NCBI GenBank assembly: GCA_902479075.1
Contig: CABSNK010000021.1
Coordinates: 1-31,899 of the forward strand
Direction of reading: 5' to 3'
Source: an uncultured Collinsella sp.
GTDB taxonomy: Bacteria > Actinomycetota > Coriobacteriia > Coriobacteriales > Coriobacteriaceae
DNA length: 31,899 nucleotides
Position 1 is the first letter of the stretch. Each line of letters begins with the position of its first letter. Under the pieces are notes generated by a model that did not search any database, was not told where the DNA came from, and saw only the letters and a list, made by a program, of their open reading frames with translations. This document shows, one piece after another, positions 22,211 to 29,578 of the stretch. The translations under genes and the position numbers were made by a program.

Positions 22211-24100
22211 TTACGCCTTGGCAGCCTCGGCGTCGGCGGGAGCCTCGGCGGCAGCGGCGCGGCCATACTCGACTTTGCCCATCTCGGACCACTCGGGCTC
22301 CTCGTCGGGCATGGAACCGGCCTCCTTGCCGAAGAACTCCTTGAGGCAGTTGACGGCAACGATGAGGCCCAGGACCATCAGCAGGACGGCGAAGACGAGC
22401 TGCAGGCCCTTGGTAGCGGCGACGGAAACGGCAGCCGTGGTGGCGGTAGCCGGGATGGTGCCGAAGAAACCGTAGGCCTGGACGGCGGTCATGCAGCCCA
22501 TGGCGCTCTGGACCAGCGAAGTGAAGGTGCAGCAGAGCAGGAAGGCGACGGGCACGTAGAGCATCCAACCCTTGCGGCCGGTGCACTTGCAGAACACGGC
22601 GAGGGTGATCATGGTCATACCGCCGAGCAGCTGGTTAGAAGCACCGAAGAGCGGCCAGATGTTGGCATAGCCGCCAAAGGCGAGGGCGAGGCCAGGAAGC
22701 AGGGTAACGACCGTGGCAAACCAGGGGTTGCCGAGGACTTTCATGTAGCCGGCCTTGGACTCGATGGCCAGGGCGTCGTTGGTCTGGGCAAAGAACTCGG
22801 AGAACGAGGTGCGGGCGATGCGGGCGACGGCGTCGAGCGAGGTCAGGGCCAGAGCGGAAACGTTCATGGTCATGAAGACGGTAGCGAGCGTGCCGTCAAC
22901 GCCGAAGGCCTGCATACCGCGGGAGATGCCGGCGGCGAAGATCTGGAACGGGGTGGAAGCGACGCCGGCGTTGAGGGCGCCAGTACCGGCGGTGTTCATG
23001 TCGGAGAACATGATGCCGGCGACGATGATGGCAAGGATGCCGACGAAGGACTCGACGATCATGGCGCCATAACCGACCTTGACGGCGTCCTGCTCCTTCT
23101 CGACCTGCTTGGAGGAGGTACCAGATGAAACGAGACTATGGAAACCGGAGAGAGCACCGCAGGCAACGGAGACAAACAGGACCGGGAACATCATGCCCGA
23201 GGCATTGCTAAAGCCGGTGAAGACCGGAGCGGTGATAGTGGCCTGACCGTTGACGCCCAGGACGACGATGCCGAGGACAGCGCAGACGATCATGACGATC
23301 ATCATGATGGAAGTGAGGTAGTCACGCGGGGTCTTGAGCATCTGGATGGGCATGGCACCGGCAAAGACCAGGTAGACCATGACGACGGCGAACCACTGGA
23401 ACTTGTCCAGGTAGACCGGGAACTGCATACCGACGGCGAACATGAGAACCATGAGGACCACGCCGGTGACGAACTCGGCAGCGCCGGTGAGGTTGAACTT
23501 CTTCTGGGCCCAACCAAAGGCGATAGCGACGAAGGTGAACAGGATGGAGATGGTACCAGCGCAGCCGGCGGCATAGGACTTGGTGAAGTCGATGGCACCG
23601 GCAGCAGCACCAGAAGCGTCAACGGCCGGGGTGAACATGAACGTCTTGCAGACCATGTCGGTGAAAGCGGCGATGACGATGATGCAGAACAGCCAGCAGA
23701 ACAGCAGGAACAGGCGACGGCCGGTCTTGCCGATGTACTTCTCGATGAGCTGGGCCAGGGACTTGCCGTTGTTCTTCATCGAGGCGTACAGGGCGCCAAA
23801 GTCGTGGACGGCGCCAAAGAAGATGCCGCCGACGAGGACCCAGAGCACGACGGGAAGCCAGCCGAAGGCCATGGCGACGATCGTACCCGTGACAGGGCCG
23901 GCACCGCAGATCGAGCTGAACTGGTGCGAGAACGCGGTAAAGGCGGAGACGGGCGAGAAGCTGTTGCCGTCCTTCATGCGCTTGGCCGGCGTGAGGGCCT
24001 CTTTGTCAACGCCCCACTTGTTGGCCAGCCATCGGCCATAGCCCAGATAGCCGCAAGCGAGCACCGCCGCGGCCACAACCATGAGCAAAACTCCGTTCAT
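22211..24100 (-). CDS. cstA: CstA-family carbon-starvation transporter (pyruvate or peptide uptake)
   Basis: This integral membrane protein of 629 residues has many helices and the CstA N-terminal pattern (YGRWLANKWGVD, then HQFSSICGAGPVTGTIVAMAFGWLPVVLW in pieces). E. coli relatives CstA and BtsT import pyruvate; peptide uptake has also been proposed for the family. The last 35 residues form a charged, Ala/Glu-rich cytosolic tail. The ATG at 24098-24100 is preceded by GAGGAGG at ideal spacing. It is transcribed alone from a promoter near 24342-24370 through a leader of about 235 nt that contains a terminator hairpin 35 nt before the start codon, so expression is probably controlled by attenuation. 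Confidence 0.92.
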   Translation of the reverse strand: MNGVLLMVVAAAVLACGYLGYGRWLANKWGVDKEALTPAKRMKDGNSFSPVSAFTAFSHQFSSICGAGPVTGTIVAMAFGWLPVVLWVLVGGIFFGAVHDFGALYASMKNNGKSLAQLIEKYIGKTGRRLFLLFCWLFCIIVIAAFTDMVCKTFMFTPAVDASGAAAGAIDFTKSYAAGCAGTISILFTFVAIAFGWAQKKFNLTGAAEFVTGVVLMVLMFAVGMQFPVYLDKFQWFAVVMVYLVFAGAMPIQMLKTPRDYLTSIMMIVMIVCAVLGIVVLGVNGQATITAPVFTGFSNASGMMFPVLFVSVACGALSGFHSLVSSGTSSKQVEKEQDAVKVGYGAMIVESFVGILAIIVAGIMFSDMNTAGTGALNAGVASTPFQIFAAGISRGMQAFGVDGTLATVFMTMNVSALALTSLDAVARIARTSFSEFFAQTNDALAIESKAGYMKVLGNPWFATVVTLLPGLALAFGGYANIWPLFGASNQLLGGMTMITLAVFCKCTGRKGWMLYVPVAFLLCCTFTSLVQSAMGCMTAVQAYGFFGTIPATATTAAVSVAATKGLQLVFAVLLMVLGLIVAVNCLKEFFGKEAGSMPDEEPEWSEMGKVEYGRAAAAEAPADAEAAKA

Positions 24101-24133
24101 TACATTTCCTCCTCTAAAAAGAACTTCCCAGAC

Positions 24134-24335
24134 ATAAAAAATGAGGGCCGTCGGTTGCGCTCGACGGCCCTCATCTTCATCAGCCGCCCGTTATCGTACG
24201 GGCTAGCTGTATGTGCTAACCCGCATCAGATAATTACTACGCTGATAATGTTTAGCTGATGCGTGAACATGTCTAAGAAATCCTCTTCGATCATGATGTG
24301 AACGATCCGTGCGTGTTCACATCCCCCAGTGGTTG
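24134..24335 (-). promoter_or_regulatory. Structured cstA leader with terminator hairpin (attenuator candidate)
   Basis: A perfect 13-bp stem (24141-24153 with 24162-24174), followed on the minus strand by a T-tract, lies between promoter and gene. Upstream in the leader are ATGTGAAC/GTTCACAT (24296-24303 with 24315-24322), a CGCATCAG/CTGATGCG pair (about 24222-24262) and GCCCGT/ACGGGC. The GCATCAGC segment can pair with CTGATGCG or with a later GCTGATG next to the terminator, and GTGAACA has two possible partners. Alternative pairings before a terminator are the mark of a regulatory leader. I recognise no known riboswitch class. Confidence 0.6.
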
Positions 24336-24341
24336 AAAAGG

Positions 24342-24370
24342 AGTATGAAACTTTAGTTACCTAAAGTCAA
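24342..24370 (-). promoter_or_regulatory. cstA promoter with operator in the spacer
   Basis: On the minus strand TTGACT (complement of 24365-24370) and CATACT (complement of 24342-24347) are separated by 17 bp. The spacer holds a perfect 7-bp inverted repeat, ACTTTAG-4-CTAAAGT (24350-24367), a likely repressor site. Confidence 0.7.
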
Positions 24371-24468
24371 CGCAAATATGTAATGAATTTTCAACTTTTT
24401 TTGAATTTCTCGGTATAAAACGCTACTGACCTCGGACTTTATCCTGCGACAGTTTTTGCTTGAGAGAC

Positions 24469-24621
24469 GTCCCTGCGCGCCGCGGGAACCGGGCTGCCTA
24501 TATGAACTTTCCTGCTCTACAGTCCTGCGCAAGACGGAAAGCACATTAAGTGCTTTCCTTTGCGTGCGGAACTCGCGATAAAGTTCATATAGGCAGCACG
24601 GTTCCCGCGGCGCGCAGGGAC
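24469..24621 (-). repeat. Long-armed hairpin element, copy C (reverse orientation)
   Basis: Arms 24469-24510 and 24580-24621 pair over 42 bp with one mismatch (24492 against 24598), the longest arms of the four. The 69-nt core (24511-24579) reads on the minus strand ATCGCGAGTTCCGCACG at its start and GCAGGACTGTAGAGCAGG at its end. Its inner stem is GGAAAGCAC/GTGCTTTCC with loop TTAAT. It lies 143 nt from copy D in opposite orientation. It does not directly follow a stop codon, unlike the other three. Confidence 0.92.
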
Positions 24622-24634
24622 TCCCATCCCAAAT

Positions 24635-24670
24635 GTGCGGAGCAAAGCTCCGCACGCCAACTTTTTCTTT
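24635..24670 (+). terminator. Possible terminator between hairpin copies C and D
   Basis: GTGCGGAGC (24635-24643) pairs with GCTCCGCAC (24647-24655); TTTTTCTTT starts 6 nt later. The gap before the T-run makes it a weak candidate. Nothing else is recognisable between 24671 and 24764. Confidence 0.4.
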
Positions 24671-24764
24671 CAGCTAAAGAACGTCGGAAATTCGACGCTG
24701 ACTTGTTAACCTTGCTGGACGCTGTCGACGCCAAACCAGCTCAGAAGCTATATCGATACAGAAA

Positions 24765-24899
24765 GGTCCCCGACCGGAGGGGCCGGATATAAGGTTTATC
24801 GCGAGTTCCGCACGCAAAGAAGGCCACTTAATGTGGCCTTCGTCTTGCGCAGGACTGTAGAGCAGGAAACCTTATATCCGGCCCCTCCGGTCGGGGACC
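24765..24899 (+). repeat. Long-armed hairpin element, copy D
   Basis: Arms 24765-24797 and 24867-24899 are perfect over 33 bp and enclose the 69-nt core 24798-24866. The core shares its first 17 and last 18 bases with copies B and C. The inner stem is GAAGGCCAC/GTGGCCTTC, with a second covarying helix CGCAA/TTGCG. The right arm ends 12 nt past the stop codon of the tsaB/rimI/tsaD fusion gene. No T-tract flanks it. Confidence 0.92.
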
Positions 24900-24911
24900 G
24901 CACCCATACGA

Positions 24912-27296
24912 CTACAGCGTCATGTTTGGATCGGCGTCGACGTCGAACGGCGAGATTTCACCTCGGTCGAATTTACGGCGGGCGACCTCCGCGATCATGG
25001 CGGCGTTATCGGTGCAGGCAGACAAGGGCGGCACCGTCACGCGGATCCCCTGACGCCCGAGCTTCTTGATCATCATTTCGCGCAGATGCGGATTGGCCGA
25101 AACGCCACCGCCGATGCAATACTCCTTGCACCCGGTGGCATGCAGGGCGTTTTTGGCCTTCTTGTACTGCACGTCAAAGACCGCCGCCTCAAACGAGGCC
25201 GCCAGATCGGGCAGATGAATCGTGCGCCCGGCCTTGGTCTCCTGCTCGATGTAGAGCGTCACTGCCGTCTTGAGGCCCGAAAGCGAGAAGCGGTAGTCCC
25301 CCCTGCTGTTAAGCGCGCGGGGAAAATCGATTGCCTTGGGATTACCCGTCTCGGCAAGCTTGGAGATGATGGGGCCACCGGGGTAGCCCAGGCCCAGCGC
25401 CTTGGCAACCTTGTCGAAGGCCTCGCCCACGGCGTCGTCGAGTGTCTCGCCAAGCACCTCGTAGTCGCCCCATGCCTTTACGTGCACGAGCATGGTGTGC
25501 CCGCCCGAGACAAGCGTAAAGATAAACGGGGGCTTAAGGTCGGGCTGCGCCAACAGGTTGGCAAACAGGTGACCCTCCAGATGATTGACGCACACGAGCG
25601 GCTTGCCGGCAGCATACGCAAAGCCCTTGGCAAAGGCGACACCCACCACCAGGGCACCCACCAGGCCCGGACCTTGCGTCACGCCCACGGCGGCAAGCTC
25701 ACTTGGCGCAATCGCCCCACCCTCAAGGCCAAGCGATGCCGCGGCATCTTCAAGCGCCGCATCTACGACGCTCACAATCACCTCGACGTGCTTGCGCGAG
25801 GCAATCTCGGGCACCACGCCGCCAAAGCGAGCATGAAAATCAATCTGCGTCGACACCTGGTTGGCCAGCATCTTGCCGTCCGCATCGATAATCGCCACAG
25901 CCGTCTCGTCGCAGGAGCTCTCAATGGCAAGAACTAGGCGACGGCGCTCGATTTCGGCACGCTCCTCAGCGGTGCGCTCGGGCGCGGGCAGCGGCCATGC
26001 GCGCTGTTCGGCAGCAGTTGGCTCGGGCGAGGCATTGTCGAGAGGAAGCACCAGGGGCAGCGGTGCCGTCATGACGATGGCATCCTTACCGGCACCGTAG
26101 TAGCCACGGCGACGACCCGCCTCGGTAAAGCCCAGGGCGGCATAGAGTGCAATTGCGCCCTCGTTGCCGTCCTCGACCTCAAGCGAAGCCGTGGTGCAGC
26201 CGAGCATCTGCGCGTCATAGCTCACGTGCGACAGAAGCTTGCGGGCGATACCCTCACGGCGATGAGTCGGATCGACGGCAACGTCCATAATCTGCACGTC
26301 CCCGTCGACGACCATGCCGCCGGCAAGACCCAGCAGCTGACCGTCGTCGTGCGCCACCCACCAGCTACGCGGAGCGGCAACGTCCTCGCCCAGCTCGGAC
26401 AGGAACATGCCCGGCGTCCACGCCTCGTGTCCGGCGCCTTCAAAGCAGGCGGTCTCCAGTGCGCTCGCGCCCTCGGCATCCGCCGCGCCCATGGGGCGGA
26501 ATTGCAGATGACGTCCGGCAAGCTCGTCGGCAACACCTGTCACCTCACTCTGCGCGCTCTCGGCAAGGCCCAGACGCTTGCGCTCGTTTTCCTCGGCGTC
26601 CGAAAGGCGCGTATAGATCGGCAAGACGCGAGCCGGATCGCCATCGCCTGCGGCGTGCGCCATCAGCAGGCCCTCGCCCGAGGGCCACCACAGGTCTCGC
26701 TCCACGCAGCGCGCCGTATCATCCTCGCCCAGCAGTTTGCCATAACGCACGAGACCGTCACCAGTTAACTGAACCTGATCCCAGTCCGCGGTCTGGCGCC
26801 ACTCATCAAGCGCCACGGCGGCCTTGACCACGCGCTCGCGCTCAAACAGACGCTCGGGGCCCTCATCCCCCAGCACATACAGCGCCGGGTACACCTCGCC
26901 GCGCATGGCATCGGCAAGAACACCAATCTTGCCGCGTACGCCGGCCTTCCATGCCGTCCAGGCGCAAGCGTCAAGTGTCGACACGCCCAGCAACGGCACG
27001 TTGGCACCGCGTGCCAGACCCTTTGCGGTGGAGATGCCGATACGCACGCCCGTAAACGAACCCGGGCCGCGGCCGACCACATAACAGCCGACATCGCTGC
27101 GATCCAGACCGGTCTGCTTCAGTAGGCCATCAACAGTATTCACGAGCTCAACGTTGGCATGACGGCGACACAGATGGTCCCCACTCACCAGCTTTGCCTC
27201 GCCTGTCTGCACATCAATCCAGCTTGCCGCGCAGGCAAGCATGTCGGTCGATGTGTCGAGCGCCACCACCAGCGCGTTGTCGTTATGCAAGCTCAT
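24912..27296 (-). CDS. tsaD: TsaB-RimI-TsaD fusion: tRNA t6A synthesis and ribosomal S18 acetyltransferase
   Basis: Three normally separate proteins form one 794-residue chain. Residues 1 to about 235 are TsaB (ALDTSTDM, GRGPGSFTGVRIG), the partner of TsaD. About 260-405 is a GNAT acetyltransferase like RimI (DVAVDPTHRREGIARKLL, ALYAALGFTEAGRRRGYY). About 452-794 is TsaD (LAIESSCDETAVAI), with metal ligands His572 and His576 in NHLEGH. TsaB-TsaD with TsaE transfers threonylcarbamoyl to A37 of ANN-decoding tRNAs; TsaC/Sua5 must lie elsewhere. The ATG lies inside tsaE, with a 14-nt overlap, so translation is coupled. Functional residues look intact in all three parts. Fusion fixes TsaB:TsaD at 1:1. 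Confidence 0.95.
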   Translation of the reverse strand: MSLHNDNALVVALDTSTDMLACAASWIDVQTGEAKLVSGDHLCRRHANVELVNTVDGLLKQTGLDRSDVGCYVVGRGPGSFTGVRIGISTAKGLARGANVPLLGVSTLDACAWTAWKAGVRGKIGVLADAMRGEVYPALYVLGDEGPERLFERERVVKAAVALDEWRQTADWDQVQLTGDGLVRYGKLLGEDDTARCVERDLWWPSGEGLLMAHAAGDGDPARVLPIYTRLSDAEENERKRLGLAESAQSEVTGVADELAGRHLQFRPMGAADAEGASALETACFEGAGHEAWTPGMFLSELGEDVAAPRSWWVAHDDGQLLGLAGGMVVDGDVQIMDVAVDPTHRREGIARKLLSHVSYDAQMLGCTTASLEVEDGNEGAIALYAALGFTEAGRRRGYYGAGKDAIVMTAPLPLVLPLDNASPEPTAAEQRAWPLPAPERTAEERAEIERRRLVLAIESSCDETAVAIIDADGKMLANQVSTQIDFHARFGGVVPEIASRKHVEVIVSVVDAALEDAAASLGLEGGAIAPSELAAVGVTQGPGLVGALVVGVAFAKGFAYAAGKPLVCVNHLEGHLFANLLAQPDLKPPFIFTLVSGGHTMLVHVKAWGDYEVLGETLDDAVGEAFDKVAKALGLGYPGGPIISKLAETGNPKAIDFPRALNSRGDYRFSLSGLKTAVTLYIEQETKAGRTIHLPDLAASFEAAVFDVQYKKAKNALHATGCKEYCIGGGVSANPHLREMMIKKLGRQGIRVTVPPLSACTDNAAMIAEVARRKFDRGEISPFDVDADPNMTL

Positions 27297-27789
27297 CTTG
27301 TACAGCCTTATCTATCAAATGGGAAAGCTCATCCGCGCGCTCGCCGTGTGCCTCGAGCGTTATCGTTCGCACGTCGCTGTCGTCCTCATCGCGCTTAAGC
27401 GTCACCGAAAGATACTCATCTGTCAGTTCATCCTGAAACTGCTCGCCCCATTCCAGCAGGCAAACACCCTCATAGCCCAGCACGTCAAAAATGCCCGTAT
27501 CCTCAAGCTCGTAGGCATGCTCCAGGCGGTACAGATCAAAATGGAACAGCGGAATACGCCCTTGGTCATGAACGGCCATGAGTGCGAACGTAGGGCTTGT
27601 GACCATATGCTCATCGCCCAGAGCGCGCGAAACGCCCTTGGTAAAGTGGGTTTTGCCCACCCCGAGGCCGCCGGTCAAGATCAGCACATCGCCATCTTCA
27701 AGACACGGTGCGACCAGCTCGCCAAAATGCTCCGTATCGGCAGTACGGGCCGTTCTATAGGTACCTACCCCCAGGCGCTCCAGGGACAT
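27283..27789 (-). CDS. tsaE: tRNA t6A synthesis ATPase TsaE
   Basis: This 168-residue P-loop protein resets the TsaB-TsaD complex between rounds of t6A synthesis. Walker A is GGLGVGKT (40-47) and the family motif TSPTFALM follows, then HFDLYRL and LLEWGEQF. The ATG at 27787-27789 is preceded by AAGGAGCG. It overlaps the downstream tsaB/rimI/tsaD gene by 14 nt and lies 12 nt after udg, so it belongs to the same operon. Confidence 0.95.
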   Translation of the reverse strand: MSLERLGVGTYRTARTADTEHFGELVAPCLEDGDVLILTGGLGVGKTHFTKGVSRALGDEHMVTSPTFALMAVHDQGRIPLFHFDLYRLEHAYELEDTGIFDVLGYEGVCLLEWGEQFQDELTDEYLSVTLKRDEDDSDVRTITLEAHGERADELSHLIDKAVQDELA

Positions 27790-27801
27790 ATACGCTCCTT
27801 A

Positions 27802-28422
27802 TTATTCCGAGGCGGTCTCCGGCGCGGGGTGCCGCTCCAGATAGTCGCCCAGCATCTTAAAGTCTTCCTCCAGCAACTCCTGCCACGCCGGATTGCGCAG
27901 CGCCGCCGCAGGATGAAACGTCGGCATCACCACAAAGTGGCCCATCTGATGGAACCTGCCGCGCAGCTTGGTAATGCCGATCTCGGTCTTGAGCACAAAG
28001 TGCGTTGCGGGGTTACCGAGCGTCACGATGATATCGGGCCAGATGCTTCGAATCTGCTCGCGCAAAAACGGTGAGCAAGCCAGCACTTCCTCGGGACGCG
28101 GATTGCGGTTTCCCGGCGGGCGACACTTAAGCACGTTGGCGATATAGACGTCCTCGCGCTTAAGACCTGCCAGGGACAAAATGCCGTTGAGGTCTTCACC
28201 CGCCGCCCCCACAAAGGGTTCGCCCTGCAAATCCTCGTTGCGACCCGGTGCTTCACCAATAAACATGACGCGAGCGTGGGGGTTTCCCACGCCAAACACG
28301 ATGTTATGGCGCGACTGATAGAGCTGGCAGAGATGGCAGTCGCCTAAAACAGCCTCAATCTCCTCGAGTGCGACCTCACGTGGCGCCTGATGGGTATGGC
28401 CGGGGATGTGCATGACGCCCAT
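27802..28422 (-). CDS. udg: Family 4-type uracil-DNA glycosylase with iron-sulfur cluster
   Basis: This 206-residue enzyme removes uracil from DNA to start base-excision repair. Four cysteines fit the 4Fe-4S pattern of family 4: Cys29, Cys32, Cys100 and Cys116. The active-site motif GEAPGRNEDLQGEPFVGAAG and the C-terminal HPAAALRN motif are present. GGAG 6 nt before ATG 28422 supports this start over an ATG three codons later. It is 8 nt downstream of alr and 12 nt upstream of tsaE. It could be annotated as a phage-type SPO1 polymerase-related domain protein, but the motifs favour a genuine glycosylase. Confidence 0.92.
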   Translation of the reverse strand: MGVMHIPGHTHQAPREVALEEIEAVLGDCHLCQLYQSRHNIVFGVGNPHARVMFIGEAPGRNEDLQGEPFVGAAGEDLNGILSLAGLKREDVYIANVLKCRPPGNRNPRPEEVLACSPFLREQIRSIWPDIIVTLGNPATHFVLKTEIGITKLRGRFHQMGHFVVMPTFHPAAALRNPAWQELLEEDFKMLGDYLERHPAPETASE

Positions 28423-28430
28423 AGCGGCTC

Positions 28431-29576
28431 CTACACGTAGACCTTGTCGAGACGCATGCCAAAGCCGCAGGCGACCTCGTAGTTAATCGTTCCGCGCAGT
28501 CGGGCCATCTCGTCCATAGTGATCTCGGCATCGCCATCGCGGCCGACAATAATCATCTCGTCACCATACTCGGCCTCGGGAATCTCGTGTGCCGGGTTGG
28601 ACTGAATGGCGACCATAAACTGATCCATGCAGATATTGCCAACCTGACGCACGCGCTCGCCGCGATACAGCACATCCATACGATTGGAAAGCGTACGCGA
28701 TAGGCCGTCGGCATAACCGATCGGCAGCGTGCAGATCTGAACGCGCGTACGCGGTACGCGGTAGGTAAAACCGTAGCCCACGCCCTCGCCCATCGCAGGG
28801 TGCGCCACGCGCGTCACGCGCGCATGAACGCTCATAACGGGATCGAGCTGCATCACACGGCTACTCAACTCGCACGGCTGCATGCCATACAAGCCAACGC
28901 CGGCGCGAATCATATCAAAATGCATCGAGGGGTCGAGCATCGAGGACGGCGTGTTGGCGCAATGCACGATACCGCACTCAAAACCCGCATCCTTAATGGC
29001 CTGAACGGCCTCGGTAAAGCGCTGGCACTGCAGCTTGTAGTCCCAGCCCGAAGGTTCATCGGCCGTGGCAAAGTGCGTAAATACGCCGTCGCACTGAATA
29101 CCGCGATGGAAATCAATACCGCGGACAAAGTCGAGCACCTGCGTGTAATGTACGCCGATGCGGTTCATGCCCGTCTCGATGGCGAGATGATACTTGCCCA
29201 CCTTGCCCGCCGCGACGGCACATTCGCCATACGCAAGAGCAAAGTCGGACGTATAGACCGAGGGCATGATATCGAACTCGAGCAACGTCGGAATGGCCTC
29301 GATAGGCGGCTCGCTTAGGATGAGGACGGGTTTCGTAATCCCGCCCTGTCGGAGCTCAACGCCCTCGTTAACCGTCGCCACGGCAAACATGTCGGCGCCG
29401 GCCAAATACATAATCTTGGCGCACTCAACAGCTCCATGACCATAAGCGTCGGCTTTAACCACGCAGCACAGGCGCTGACGCGGATTCAGCAAATTCTTAT
29501 AGGCCCTCGTGTTGCGGCGAAGCGCCCCGCGGTCGATCTCGACCCAGGACCAACGCGTCAAATCGGCTTTATTCAT
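28431..29576 (-). CDS. alr: Alanine racemase
   Basis: This PLP enzyme of 381 residues interconverts L- and D-alanine for peptidoglycan. The PLP lysine is Lys41 in VVKADAYGHG. The barrel sequence HFATADE, the catalytic-tyrosine region GVGYGFTYRVP and the carboxy-terminal MDQFMV segment are all present. It starts 2 nt after the nnrE/D stop codon. The length is normal. Confidence 0.96.
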   Translation of the reverse strand: MNKADLTRWSWVEIDRGALRRNTRAYKNLLNPRQRLCCVVKADAYGHGAVECAKIMYLAGADMFAVATVNEGVELRQGGITKPVLILSEPPIEAIPTLLEFDIMPSVYTSDFALAYGECAVAAGKVGKYHLAIETGMNRIGVHYTQVLDFVRGIDFHRGIQCDGVFTHFATADEPSGWDYKLQCQRFTEAVQAIKDAGFECGIVHCANTPSSMLDPSMHFDMIRAGVGLYGMQPCELSSRVMQLDPVMSVHARVTRVAHPAMGEGVGYGFTYRVPRTRVQICTLPIGYADGLSRTLSNRMDVLYRGERVRQVGNICMDQFMVAIQSNPAHEIPEAEYGDEMIIVGRDGDAEITMDEMARLRGTINYEVACGFGMRLDKVYV

Positions 29577-29578
29577 AA

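Noticed and set aside
24263..24335. Glutamine (glnA) riboswitch in the cstA leader
   Set aside because: A short ATCGTTCA stretch followed by GAAGAGG looked suggestive, but the full conserved pattern is absent and the gene is not nitrogen-related.
24765..24899. Long-armed hairpins as ordinary Rho-independent terminators
   Set aside because: No T-tract follows either arm in any copy, and the conserved 69-nt core is far larger than a terminator loop.
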